64,000 nt of DNA, taken from assembly GCA_947500575.1 (NCBI GenBank), contig CANMSI010000002.1, forward strand, positions 248,001-312,000, in the 5' to 3' direction. A program made the position numbers and the translations under genes. The stretch is from an uncultured Flavobacteriaceae bacterium. Its GTDB lineage: Bacteria; Bacteroidota; Bacteroidia; Flavobacteriales; Flavobacteriaceae. The notes beneath the pieces are model-generated. The model saw only the letters and a program-made list of their open reading frames with translations, ran no database searches and had not been told where the DNA came from. Below are positions 44,469 through 52,714 of this stretch, piece by piece (within the stretch, counting starts at the first letter, position 1; each line of letters begins with the position of its first letter).

Positions 44469-46868
44469 ATGGTACATGGGAGTGACATAAAAAAGCAGGT
44501 AGAGCGAAAACCTTTAAAGGATTTCACGAGGCTCATTATTGCCTTTTTTGGCTGCCTAATTGTATTATCCATATATCAGAATGTCCGTCTTTACATAGGT
44601 GGTGTATTGGATAGTTTCATTAATAAAAGTTTTTTTCTATTACTTGTCCATCACCTTGGTTTTACTGCTATAACGGCCTTGCCTTTGGCCTTTCTTTTTA
44701 ATTTTTTAGAGAATAAAAGAGGCAGAAGTGGTTTCAGACTAATGATGATTATTTTAATGTTACTATTAATAATAGAAACTTTATTGGTAGAATATTATGT
44801 TAGGAATTACGAAGTATTAAGCTTAGGGCTTTATAGTTTAAATGGAACAAGTGCAGATATTCGTTATGCCATCAATACGATATTATTTACGCTACTTATA
44901 GGTGGTATACTGTTCACATATTTGTACAAGGCCACGGTTTCTTTGTATACAGTTATCAGTAAGATGTATCCCTTTACCATTGTGTTATTGGGCCTCTTTT
45001 TGGCAACCTTAACATCTAACAGAAGACCTATAAATGAAAATAAGCTGCAACATTTAGTAAGCGCGGTGGCCATAGATTTGGTCGATTTCAATAAATATGA
45101 AGGCACCAAGGAGTACCCCCTTTTAAAACAAAGTAAGTATGTAGATGTTCTTGGGCAATATTTTAACCTACCCAAGGAGAAACCCAATATTGTGGTTTTG
45201 GTAGTGGATGGTTTAGGAGCAGACTTTGTGAATAAAAAAGGGAGTTTTAAAGGATTTGCACCATTCATTAGTCAACTTTCTAAAGAATCCTTGTATTGGA
45301 ATAATTACCTAAGCAATGGCGGAGAAACTCAGATCGCAATACCCAGTATAATGGGTTCCCTGCCTTTTGGAAAGGAGGGGTTTATGCATGTTGAAGAACA
45401 GCCTAATAGACATACGCTTTATAGTATTTTAAAGCATAATGGATATACCACTAGTTTCAATTTTGGAGGCAATACGGCTCTGGATCATTTAGATAAATTT
45501 TTGGATGATGATAGGGTCGACCAAATCCTGGACAATAAGGGTTTTGGCACTGGATATACCCTACAAGCCGAAGATGCTGCTGGGATTTCTCTGGGATATC
45601 CAGATGACCAATTATTCAAGAAATGGAATACGCTCCAGAACTTTGATAATAAACCAAAGTTGGAAGTGTTTTTAACCTTAAGTACAAAAAGACCCTTTCA
45701 GATTCCGGAAAAAGAACAGTATAAAAAGAAAGTATCAGAACTTCTATCTACAACTTATAAAGATGACAGAAATAAAAAACTAATTGAGAATAATATTGAC
45801 TTGTTCGCTAGCATATTATATACAGACCAGGCGCTTAAGTCTTTTTTTGAGGCATATAAAAGGAAAGAAACTTTTAATAACACCATTTTCATTCTAACGG
45901 GTAGCCATTATATAACGGAATTGCCCAAGGAGAATGAAATAGATAGATACCGTGTACCCTTACTAATATATAGCCCTTTATTAAAAGCCCCAAAAAATAT
46001 CGGCTCTTTGGCTTCACATGCAGATATAACACCATCACTTATTGCATTGTTAAAGAACAATTATCAACTAAAAGTACCACTAAAAGATGCATGGTTAGGA
46101 AATAGCCTAATCTCCTCAAGCGTGTTTCATGAAAATAAGGAAATCCCTTTGTTTAGAGATAAAAATAACATTAAGAATTATATCTATGGTTCTTACTTTT
46201 TATCTGGTAGAAGTATTTATCAATTAGGAAATGATCTAACATTAGAAGATATCGATGATTCAGCACCTACTGATTTATTGCTAGAGAAGTTTAGTTACTT
46301 TAAATCAGTTAATAGTCATGTTACCCTATTCAACAAGATTATTCCCGAGCAAGACCTTGTATTTCGTAAAGCAGAAGCTGAGTTTAAAAGAGAGGAAGTT
46401 ATATGGGTAAATAGTGTCTTTAACGGAAAGGATTTTGACAATGCTTATAAGACCGCTCGTAAATTAGCTATCAATGAGGAAAGAAAAAGAGCCTTGCTGT
46501 TATGCAGGTATATATTAACAAAAATACCTGGTCATGCAGATACAGAGATCTTAATGGGAAGAATTTATGCTTGGGAAAAAGAATATTCTAAAGCCATTGC
46601 TGTATTAAAAAAGGCTTTACGCAAATATCCAAGTTATGCTGATGGCTATGCGGCTCTCTTAGATGTATACTATTGGTCTGATAGAAATGAAGAAGCAATT
46701 ACTTTGTTTAAAAGTATTGAGCAACATAGAATAGATGTTCCATCTGTTAATGAAAAGCTTGCAAGGGCGTATAAGAAATTAAAATTAAAGGCGGCTAAGG
46801 ATAGTACTTCCTCTTTTATACATCATCCAAAATTAGAAACCATCGTGGCATTAAGCCTACAAGAATGA
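44469..46868 (+). CDS. Membrane alkaline-phosphatase-superfamily protein with C-terminal TPRs
   Basis: A 799-residue protein. About five N-terminal membrane helices (roughly residues 20-180) lead to an extracytoplasmic domain like LtaS or phosphoethanolamine transferases: NIVVLVVDGLGADF (metal ligand Asp247), GGETQIAIPSIMG with candidate nucleophile Thr287, and SHADITPSLIALL. At the usual GDH metal site the sequence is LTGSHYI: Ser479 replaces Asp, while His480 remains. Residues about 640-780 are TPR-like (RIYAWEKEYSKAIAVLKKAL). It may transfer a phospho-group to the polymer or serve as a non-catalytic periplasmic part. It overlaps the YaiO gene by 4 bases. Confidence 0.8.
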   Translation: MVHGSDIKKQVERKPLKDFTRLIIAFFGCLIVLSIYQNVRLYIGGVLDSFINKSFFLLLVHHLGFTAITALPLAFLFNFLENKRGRSGFRLMMIILMLLLIIETLLVEYYVRNYEVLSLGLYSLNGTSADIRYAINTILFTLLIGGILFTYLYKATVSLYTVISKMYPFTIVLLGLFLATLTSNRRPINENKLQHLVSAVAIDLVDFNKYEGTKEYPLLKQSKYVDVLGQYFNLPKEKPNIVVLVVDGLGADFVNKKGSFKGFAPFISQLSKESLYWNNYLSNGGETQIAIPSIMGSLPFGKEGFMHVEEQPNRHTLYSILKHNGYTTSFNFGGNTALDHLDKFLDDDRVDQILDNKGFGTGYTLQAEDAAGISLGYPDDQLFKKWNTLQNFDNKPKLEVFLTLSTKRPFQIPEKEQYKKKVSELLSTTYKDDRNKKLIENNIDLFASILYTDQALKSFFEAYKRKETFNNTIFILTGSHYITELPKENEIDRYRVPLLIYSPLLKAPKNIGSLASHADITPSLIALLKNNYQLKVPLKDAWLGNSLISSSVFHENKEIPLFRDKNNIKNYIYGSYFLSGRSIYQLGNDLTLEDIDDSAPTDLLLEKFSYFKSVNSHVTLFNKIIPEQDLVFRKAEAEFKREEVIWVNSVFNGKDFDNAYKTARKLAINEERKRALLLCRYILTKIPGHADTEILMGRIYAWEKEYSKAIAVLKKALRKYPSYADGYAALLDVYYWSDRNEEAITLFKSIEQHRIDVPSVNEKLARAYKKLKLKAAKDSTSSFIHHPKLETIVALSLQE

Positions 46869-48091
46869 AGCAATCTAGATACATATGGGCAGTTTTATGG
46901 TTTTCTATAGGTGGACTTATTTGTAGCGCTCAGGAAATGGTATATACAGGAAATCCGGATGTTTCTTTTATGAACGCTAGAGATTTAGCATTTAACGGAC
47001 ATAGAACAGAAGCGAGAGACACCTTAGAACAAATCTTAACAAAATACCCTGATTATACAGATGTGAGCAGTTTACTTGCCAAAACGCATAGTTGGGACGG
47101 GAATTATGACACAGCACGAAAACTACTCAATAGAATTACCTCTGTTGAGCGGGAAAACAAAGAAGCATGGATAGCTGCCATTAATAATGAGGTATATGCA
47201 GAAAACTATACTATTGCTCTTGGATTAACAAATAAATCAATGTTATATCTTGATTTAGATGAGGATTTACTACAATTAAAAGATAAGATCATAGGACTTA
47301 TTAAGGGTTCGCCCGCAAAAGAAGCATTGATGGTTCCAGATACTTTAGAAACCATAAATTATAAAAATAGAATAGGAGTGGGCAACGCCTTTGATATTTT
47401 TGATATTGTTTATGATCCAATGGTATATAGTAGTATTGAATACAGAAGAGAAACGGAGGCCGGAAGTATTATTCCTAGAATTAACTATAGCAATAGGTTT
47501 GGAATTCGCGGTTTACAATATGAATTAGATTTTTATCCCAAGCTTTCTAAAACTTTTTATGCGTACTTAAATTATGGCTATTCCAATGCCACAATCTACC
47601 CTAATAATAGGGCAGGAGTGGAATTATACGCCAACCTCCCCAAGTCTATGGAGGCTTCGTTAGGAATGCGCTATCTAGATTTTAATAGCAGCAGGGCAAC
47701 GATCTTAACAGCTTCTTTTGGTTTATATAAGGGAAATTATTATTTCTCTCTAAGACCGTATGTTACTCCTAGATCTGATGGACCAATGAGTGTTTCAGGA
47801 AGTTTATTGGCTAGAAAGTACTTAAAAGATGGAGAAAATTATTTGGGGGTCACTGCTATTTATGGTGTTACTCCAGAATTGAGACAGTTGCGCGCAGATG
47901 GGGTCTTATTAGCAGAGACTATACTTTATACGGAATCACAGCAATTACTTTTTGAGTACCAGTTTACTGGAAACAAACGGCCCAATGTGTATAGAGCAAA
48001 TCTTGGAGTAACTCGGCAAGAACTTACTTTTGAGGCAGATAGGTTCTTTTGGGCCATCTCTGCAGGTATAAAATACGAGGTAAAGTTCTAA
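46865..48091 (+). CDS. YaiO-type outer-membrane beta-barrel protein with N-terminal TPRs
   Basis: A 408-residue exported protein: signal peptide (about 1-22, ending ICSAQ), two to three TPR-like helices pairs (about 30-135, for example AKTHSWDGNYDTARKLL) and a C-terminal barrel (about 165-408) of alternating aromatic strands that ends IKYEVKF, with a terminal Phe as in outer membrane proteins. The barrel part resembles YaiO, coded in E. coli near a glycosyltransferase. A TPR-plus-barrel layout is also that of PgaA, which exports poly-GlcNAc. It is the last gene of the operon and the likely outer-membrane exit. Confidence 0.85.
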   Translation: MKQSRYIWAVLWFSIGGLICSAQEMVYTGNPDVSFMNARDLAFNGHRTEARDTLEQILTKYPDYTDVSSLLAKTHSWDGNYDTARKLLNRITSVERENKEAWIAAINNEVYAENYTIALGLTNKSMLYLDLDEDLLQLKDKIIGLIKGSPAKEALMVPDTLETINYKNRIGVGNAFDIFDIVYDPMVYSSIEYRRETEAGSIIPRINYSNRFGIRGLQYELDFYPKLSKTFYAYLNYGYSNATIYPNNRAGVELYANLPKSMEASLGMRYLDFNSSRATILTASFGLYKGNYYFSLRPYVTPRSDGPMSVSGSLLARKYLKDGENYLGVTAIYGVTPELRQLRADGVLLAETILYTESQQLLFEYQFTGNKRPNVYRANLGVTRQELTFEADRFFWAISAGIKYEVKF

Positions 48092-48158
48092 TTTTTAGAG
48101 CATTTACTTCTCATTTGACCTATTTGACAACAAAAAACAAGGGTTACACCACAATTTG

Positions 48159-48189
48159 TTGCTTTCTCCTTACTTAATAAATATGTTTA
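48159..48189 (+). promoter_or_regulatory. Candidate promoter of the twin-peptide locus
   Basis: TTG at 48159-48161, a 20-base gap and TATGTTTA at 48182-48189 fit the flavobacterial TTG/TAnnTTTG pattern with one mismatch. It lies 50 bases before the first peptide ATG and after the YaiO gene, so the peptides can be expressed apart from the operon. Confidence 0.4.
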
Positions 48190-48239
48190 CTATGTAATTA
48201 TTGAGTTCCAAATCTCAACAAACCTAAACCGGTCTTACC

Positions 48240-48338
48240 ATGTTATACGATACCTACGGGGAGGAATATTTGACGTTTCTCCAAGATTTAAATGAAATTT
48301 TAAGTTTAAATGAATTAGCTGAGTTGGATTATTTATAA
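48240..48338 (+). CDS. Small peptide A (32 residues), paralogue of the next peptide
   Basis: A 32-codon frame beginning MLYDTYGEEYLTFLQDLNEI and ending AELDYL. It shares YLxFxxDLNEIL with the 33-codon frame 39 bases downstream, including a run of identical bases over the DLNEIL codons. The peptide is acidic and amphipathic, without a signal or membrane segment. Its stop codon is inside a perfect hairpin (48323-48344). The paralogy and similar length speak for real coding. Function unknown; regulatory peptide, peptide modification substrate or protein-interaction peptide are all open. Confidence 0.55.
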   Translation: MLYDTYGEEYLTFLQDLNEILSLNELAELDYL

Positions 48339-48345
48339 TCCAACT
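48322..48345 (+). terminator. Hairpin across the stop codon of small peptide A
   Basis: Perfect stem AGTTGGATTA / TAATCCAACT with a 4-base loop; the stop codon TAA (48336-48338) begins the right arm. The run after it (TGGTTTATT) is weak in T, so it may be a processing or translation-linked element as much as a terminator. Translation to the stop would open it. Confidence 0.45.
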
Positions 48346-48377
48346 TGGTTTATTCGACCCAAATAAAACCTACAATT

Positions 48378-48479
48378 ATGGCAAATCAAAATCAAGACAA
48401 CGCAGCTTATTTAAATTTTATTGAAGATTTAAATGAAATTTTATTGAATTTCGAAATCAGTAGATTAAGTCATTCATAA
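48378..48479 (+). CDS. Small peptide B (33 residues), paralogue of peptide A
   Basis: A 33-codon frame beginning MANQNQDNAAYLNFIEDLNE and ending ISRLSHS. Like peptide A it has YLNFxxDLNEIL in the middle; the N-terminal polar leader and the C-terminal end differ. A strong terminator follows 22 bases later. It is acidic in the centre with no membrane segment. I know no family; the two genes look like a tandem duplicate that has diverged at both ends. Confidence 0.58.
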   Translation: MANQNQDNAAYLNFIEDLNEILLNFEISRLSHS

Positions 48480-48500
48480 GTTTTAAAAGCTTACAGAATA

Positions 48501-48533
48501 AAAAAGGAGCCTTTGAATAAGGGCTCCTTTTTT
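48501..48533. terminator. Bidirectional terminator between small peptide B and the sigma factor gene
   Basis: Stem AAAAAGGAGCC / GGCTCCTTTTTT with an A-run on one side and a T-run on the other. It serves the plus-strand peptide locus and the convergent sigma factor gene that ends at 48557. Confidence 0.92.
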
Positions 48534-48556
48534 ATAGGTAATATGTTCAGCTATAA

Positions 48557-49420
48557 TTAACCTAAATAGGATTTTAACAGCTTACTTCTTGAATTGTGTC
48601 TTAATTTCCGAATCGCTTTTTCTCTAATCTGACGCACTCGTTCTCTAGTGAGATCAAATGTTTGACCGATTTCCGCCAATGTCATGGATTGTTGATCCCC
48701 AATTCCATAGTATAACTTAACAACATCTGCTTCCCTTGGTGAGAGTGTTTCTAAAGCCCTATTAATTTCCGTATTAAGAGATTGTTGCATTAATATCTTA
48801 TCAGGACGTGGAGACTCTCCAGAACGCATTACATCATACAAATTGGAATCTTCTCCTTCTTTTAAAGGTGCATCCATGGATACATGACGACCAGAGTTTT
48901 TCAAGGACTGTTTCACCTCGTTTACGCTCATCTCTAACTCCTTGGCAATTTCTTCCGGAGATGGAGGTCTTTCATGCGCTTGTTCTAAATAAGAAAAGGT
49001 CTTTTTAATCTTATTTATCGAACCAATTTTATTTAGAGGTAAACGAACTACTCTAGACTGTTCTGCCAAAGCCTGGAGTATAGATTGTCTAATCCACCAT
49101 ACTGCATAAGAAATAAACTTGAAACCTCGAGTTTCATCAAAACGTTTCGCGGCTTTTACAAGTCCTACATTGCCCTCATTTATTAAATCGGGTAATTTTA
49201 ATCCTTGATTTTGATATTGTTTCGCTACAGAAACTACAAATCTTAAATTGGCATTCGTAAGTTTTTCTAAGGCAGCTTGATCTCCGTCTCTAATTTTTTG
49301 TGCTAATTCTACTTCTTCGTTTGCGGTTATTAATTCTATTTTACTTATATCTTGCAAGTACTTATCCAATGATTTTGATTCTCTATTGGTGACCTGCTTG
49401 ATAATTTTAAGTTGCCTCAT
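48557..49420 (-). CDS. rpoD: Primary RNA polymerase sigma factor (RpoD/SigA type)
   Basis: A 287-residue sigma-70 factor of the short Bacteroidota form, without region 1.1. Region 1.2 ([16 protein letters not shown]), region 2 with [23 protein letters not shown] and [15 protein letters not shown], region 3 ([15 protein letters not shown]) and region 4.2 ([19 protein letters not shown]) are complete. It directs RNA polymerase to the TTTG/TAnnTTTG promoters of this phylum. Single gene, convergent with the twin-peptide locus. Confidence 0.95.
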   Translation of the reverse strand: MRQLKIIKQVTNRESKSLDKYLQDISKIELITANEEVELAQKIRDGDQAALEKLTNANLRFVVSVAKQYQNQGLKLPDLINEGNVGLVKAAKRFDETRGFKFISYAVWWIRQSILQALAEQSRVVRLPLNKIGSINKIKKTFSYLEQAHERPPSPEEIAKELEMSVNEVKQSLKNSGRHVSMDAPLKEGEDSNLYDVMRSGESPRPDKILMQQSLNTEINRALETLSPREADVVKLYYGIGDQQSMTLAEIGQTFDLTRERVRQIREKAIRKLRHNSRSKLLKSYLG

Positions 49421-49625
49421 ATATGGTAGATGGTTTTATTGTTTTAACAAACTTCAGTATACGCCTTTCAATTGAACTTTCCAAATGACTAGGGATATTC
49501 TTATACCAATCTTATTAAAATGAAATACGTTGATAAATGAGAACTTCAATATGTACCATAATAGCATTTCTTATCTTATTTTTGGGGCATTGAGAGCACC
49601 AACTATTTACAGATCTATTTAAATA

Positions 49626-50135
49626 ATGAGCAAAAGAGCACTTCAAAAGTACCTTTCAGACTTAAAGAAAAAAGAACTAGAGGAGCAATTCATGGATCTT
49701 TACGCGCGATTTCCTGTGGTAAAAGAGTATTATGATTTTGTTTTTAATCCAAAAGAAGACAAGCTTTTGCAAACCGCAAAACTCAAGATTTCCAATGAAT
49801 ATTTTCCTGTAAAAAGAAAACGTCCAAAAGCGCGAAGATCTGTAGCGCAGAAATATATAAAGCATTTTAGGAAGTTGGGAGTTGATCCTTTTTTAATAGC
49901 AGATGTTATGTTGTATAATTTAGAGATTGCGCAGTCGTTCTCGGCAGAAAAGAATGTACCAGATGCTTTTTATAAAAGCATGTTAAACTCCTTCACAGAA
50001 GCTATACAGCATATTGCTGTGCATGCGTTGCTACCTGATTTTAAAGATCGTATACTTAAGATATATACTACAACGCAAGAGCAAAAATGGCTTTTTAGTG
50101 AAGGTTTTTCAAGAGCCTTAGATACGATTGATTAA
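49626..50135 (+). CDS. DUF6155-like hypothetical protein
   Basis: A 169-residue soluble, helical protein. N-terminal MSKRALQKYLSDLKKKELEEQF and DLYARFPVVKEYYDFVFNP are the features I connect with DUF6155, an uncharacterised family of Bacteroidota and Firmicutes. Central KRKRPKARRSVAQKYIKHF is strongly basic. It lies 12 bases before the hydroxyacid dehydrogenase gene and is probably co-transcribed with it. Function unknown. Confidence 0.75.
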   Translation: MSKRALQKYLSDLKKKELEEQFMDLYARFPVVKEYYDFVFNPKEDKLLQTAKLKISNEYFPVKRKRPKARRSVAQKYIKHFRKLGVDPFLIADVMLYNLEIAQSFSAEKNVPDAFYKSMLNSFTEAIQHIAVHALLPDFKDRILKIYTTTQEQKWLFSEGFSRALDTID

Positions 50136-50147
50136 AAAATAATAGAT

Positions 50148-51077
50148 ATGTCAATAGTAATAGTAAGACAAGATGCTGCCATTGATGCATGGAAAGAGGC
50201 ACTTACCAGTTATAGAAAAGACCTTCCAGTGTATAGTTTTTTAGAACCGCATCCAAAAGATGCTATAACAATGGCATTGGTATGGAAACACCCTGTAGGT
50301 AGTTTAGAGGCATATCCAAATTTGAAATGCATTGCTTCTTCTGGAGCAGGAGTAGATTTTATTTGGGATGATCCAATCACAAAAAATGAAGTACAGATTA
50401 CCAGAGTAATAGACCCAATGTTGGCCAATGATATGTCAGAATTTGTTACAGGCCTAATCTATAATCATCTTAAAGGGTTTAATTTTTACAGAAATAAACA
50501 GAAAGAACAATTATGGCAACGAATAAGCAGTAAACGAATTAGCGATGTTTCTGTGGGCATCTTAGGATTGGGACAATTGGGACTTCATTTAGGCAACTCT
50601 TTGATGAAGCAAGGTTTCAAAGTAATAGGATGGTCTAATTCAGAAAAAAACTTAGAGGGTATTGAGTCCTTTGTTGGGACTAAGGAACTTCCGTTGTTTT
50701 TAAATAAAAGTTCAATTTTAGTATGTCTTCTGCCGCTGACCAGAACAACCAAAGGCATTCTTAATACAAAGTTGTTGCTGCAATTGCCAAAAGGGGCATA
50801 TCTTATAAATGTGGCTAGAGGCGGACATCTGGTTGATGCCGATTTAATAGAAGCCTTGGATAATGACCATCTCTCTGGTGCTGCTCTAGATGTTTTTCAC
50901 AAAGAACCATTGCCTAATGACCATCCATTCTGGAAACATGCAAAAATTCAGATAACTCCCCATATTGCGAGTGTCTCCGACCCCAAATCTGTGGTACCAC
51001 AAATAGTTGATAATTATTTAAGATTACAGAATAAGCAGCCGATGACTAATGTAGTTTCTGTTAAAAAAGGCTATTAA
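50148..51077 (+). CDS. D-2-hydroxyacid dehydrogenase (glyoxylate/hydroxypyruvate reductase A-like)
   Basis: A 309-residue NAD(P)H-dependent reductase of the GhrA type. The Rossmann loop GILGLGQLGLHLGNSL, the second signature INVARGGHLVDADLI with catalytic Arg, the acidic residue in DVFHKEPLPNDHPFW and the catalytic His in ITPHIAS are present. It likely reduces glyoxylate, hydroxypyruvate or a related 2-oxo acid in the cytosol. Upstream neighbour at 12 bases is the DUF6155-like gene; no glyoxylate genes are near. Confidence 0.9.
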   Translation: MSIVIVRQDAAIDAWKEALTSYRKDLPVYSFLEPHPKDAITMALVWKHPVGSLEAYPNLKCIASSGAGVDFIWDDPITKNEVQITRVIDPMLANDMSEFVTGLIYNHLKGFNFYRNKQKEQLWQRISSKRISDVSVGILGLGQLGLHLGNSLMKQGFKVIGWSNSEKNLEGIESFVGTKELPLFLNKSSILVCLLPLTRTTKGILNTKLLLQLPKGAYLINVARGGHLVDADLIEALDNDHLSGAALDVFHKEPLPNDHPFWKHAKIQITPHIASVSDPKSVVPQIVDNYLRLQNKQPMTNVVSVKKGY

Positions 51078-51123
51078 AATTTTTTTTTGCGATGTATTAT
51101 TTCGTTTAAGGGCAAAAAACTTC

Positions 51124-51131
51124 TAATTTTG
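51124..51131 (+). promoter_or_regulatory. Possible -7 element upstream of the helicase
   Basis: TAATTTTG is a perfect TAnnTTTG match, 69 bases before the TTG start. The upstream partner is only TTCG, 19 bases away. Confidence 0.4.
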
Positions 51132-51199
51132 TAAGGTTTACATCTTCGCAGAGGTAATACATTAAAAATTTGATAACAATTTAAATCGACCTTACCGAT

Positions 51200-52711
51200 T
51201 TGGGATTACCGAAAGAAAGCATACAAAAGACATTATACGATTATCAACTTCAGGATCTGAATACTATTTTTGGATACTTTGAAAAATCTCCTACAGATGT
51301 AAATCTTTTGTATCAGCTTCCAACCGGCGGGGGCAAGACGGTTGTCTTTTCAGAAATTGCTCGACGTTACATTGAAAAAACCCAAAAAAAAGTAGTGGTT
51401 TTGACGCATCGGATTGAATTAAGTTCTCAAACATCTCGAATGCTGAACGATTTTGGTGTGAAAAATAAAATCATCAATAGTGAAGTTAAGGAATTGAGGG
51501 ATCAAGATGAGTTTATGTGTTTTGTTGCAATGGTTGAAACACTCAACAATAGACTTCAAGAAGAAAAAGTAGAGATCAATAATATAGGCCTTGTTATAAT
51601 TGATGAAGCCCATTATAATTCTTTTCGTAAACTCTTTAAATACTTTGAAAAGTCAATTATTCTTGGAGTAACAGCGACGCCTTTAAGCTCTAATATAAAG
51701 CTGCCAATGAAAGATAATTACTCCAAGTTAATTGTTGGAGAATCTATCGAATCTTTGATTAAAAAGAAGTTCTTGGCAAAAGCAAATATGTACAGCAATG
51801 ATGTAAGCTTAAAAAGCTTGAAATTAGGGATTAGCGGTGATTATACGGTAAAATCTTCGGATGAATTGTATGGGAATCAAAACATGTTAGGTAAATTATT
51901 GAGTACCTATGAAGAAATTTCCAAAGGAAAAAAAACCCTCATCTTTAATAATGGTATCAATACATCTCGCTATGTATACGAGACATTTAAAAAAGCTGGG
52001 TATCCCATCAGGCACTTAGACAATAAAAATAATGCTACTGAACGCAAAGAGATTCTGCAATGGTTTTCAGAGACTCCAGATGCGATATTAACCTCTGTAA
52101 GTATCTTAACCACAGGATTTGATGAACCAACCGTTGAAACTATTATGCTCAATAGAGCAACAAGGTCTTTAACGCTATATTTTCAAATGATCGGAAGAGG
52201 TTCTCGTGTATTACCAAATAAAAGTGAGTTCACCGTGATTGACTTAGGGAATAACATTGCTCGTTTTGGTATGTGGAATGCGCCAATAGACTGGCAAGAA
52301 ATATTTCATTTTCCAGATTTCTTTTTAGAAAACATCAAAAATGATGAAGATATTGAACGGGAATTTGTGTATGAAATGCCGAAAGAGCTTCGTAAGTTAT
52401 TTATAAAATCGTCCGAAATAGAATTCGATATCAAAGAAGAATATAAAAAGGTGTTCGCACAAGGGCTTAAATCCAAAACGGTGCTAGAAAGAAGTATAGA
52501 ACAGCATGCCACGATTTGTGTTGAAAATAGTGAAGATGTTTTTGATGCTCGCATATTAGCCAAGCAGTTAAAAGAAGAGATTGCCTATAGAGTGCGTCAA
52601 TATTCTTATTGTATTATGAATAATACAAAGAATTATAAAGAGTGGTTGGAAGAAGACTATGAGCGTAAACTTCGCCTAAATATCTCTCAAAAATTTGCAG
52701 CAAAAATGTAA
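51200..52711 (+). CDS. Superfamily 2 DEAD/DEAH helicase, TTG start
   Basis: A 503-residue SF2 ATPase of the UvrB/Res-III-like group. The start is TTG 51200: an in-frame TAA lies five codons upstream and the next ATG would remove Walker A. Motifs: Q-like TLYDYQLQDLN, Walker A QLPTGGGKTVVF, motif Ia VVVLTHRIEL, DEAH in VIIDEAHYN, motif III GVTATPL, and motif VI QMIGRGSRVLP. A C-terminal extension of about 130 residues is helical and specific. It likely remodels nucleic acids using ATP. No nuclease or methylase gene is next to it, so a restriction or defence role is not shown. The GTG start of the next gene is 4 bases away. Confidence 0.88.
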   Translation: MGLPKESIQKTLYDYQLQDLNTIFGYFEKSPTDVNLLYQLPTGGGKTVVFSEIARRYIEKTQKKVVVLTHRIELSSQTSRMLNDFGVKNKIINSEVKELRDQDEFMCFVAMVETLNNRLQEEKVEINNIGLVIIDEAHYNSFRKLFKYFEKSIILGVTATPLSSNIKLPMKDNYSKLIVGESIESLIKKKFLAKANMYSNDVSLKSLKLGISGDYTVKSSDELYGNQNMLGKLLSTYEEISKGKKTLIFNNGINTSRYVYETFKKAGYPIRHLDNKNNATERKEILQWFSETPDAILTSVSILTTGFDEPTVETIMLNRATRSLTLYFQMIGRGSRVLPNKSEFTVIDLGNNIARFGMWNAPIDWQEIFHFPDFFLENIKNDEDIEREFVYEMPKELRKLFIKSSEIEFDIKEEYKKVFAQGLKSKTVLERSIEQHATICVENSEDVFDARILAKQLKEEIAYRVRQYSYCIMNNTKNYKEWLEEDYERKLRLNISQKFAAKM

Positions 52712-52714
52712 TCG

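Noticed and set aside
51200-52711. Helicase as part of a restriction or phage defence island
   Set aside because: Flanking genes are a metabolic dehydrogenase and a glycosyltransferase; no nuclease, methylase or mobile element was seen.
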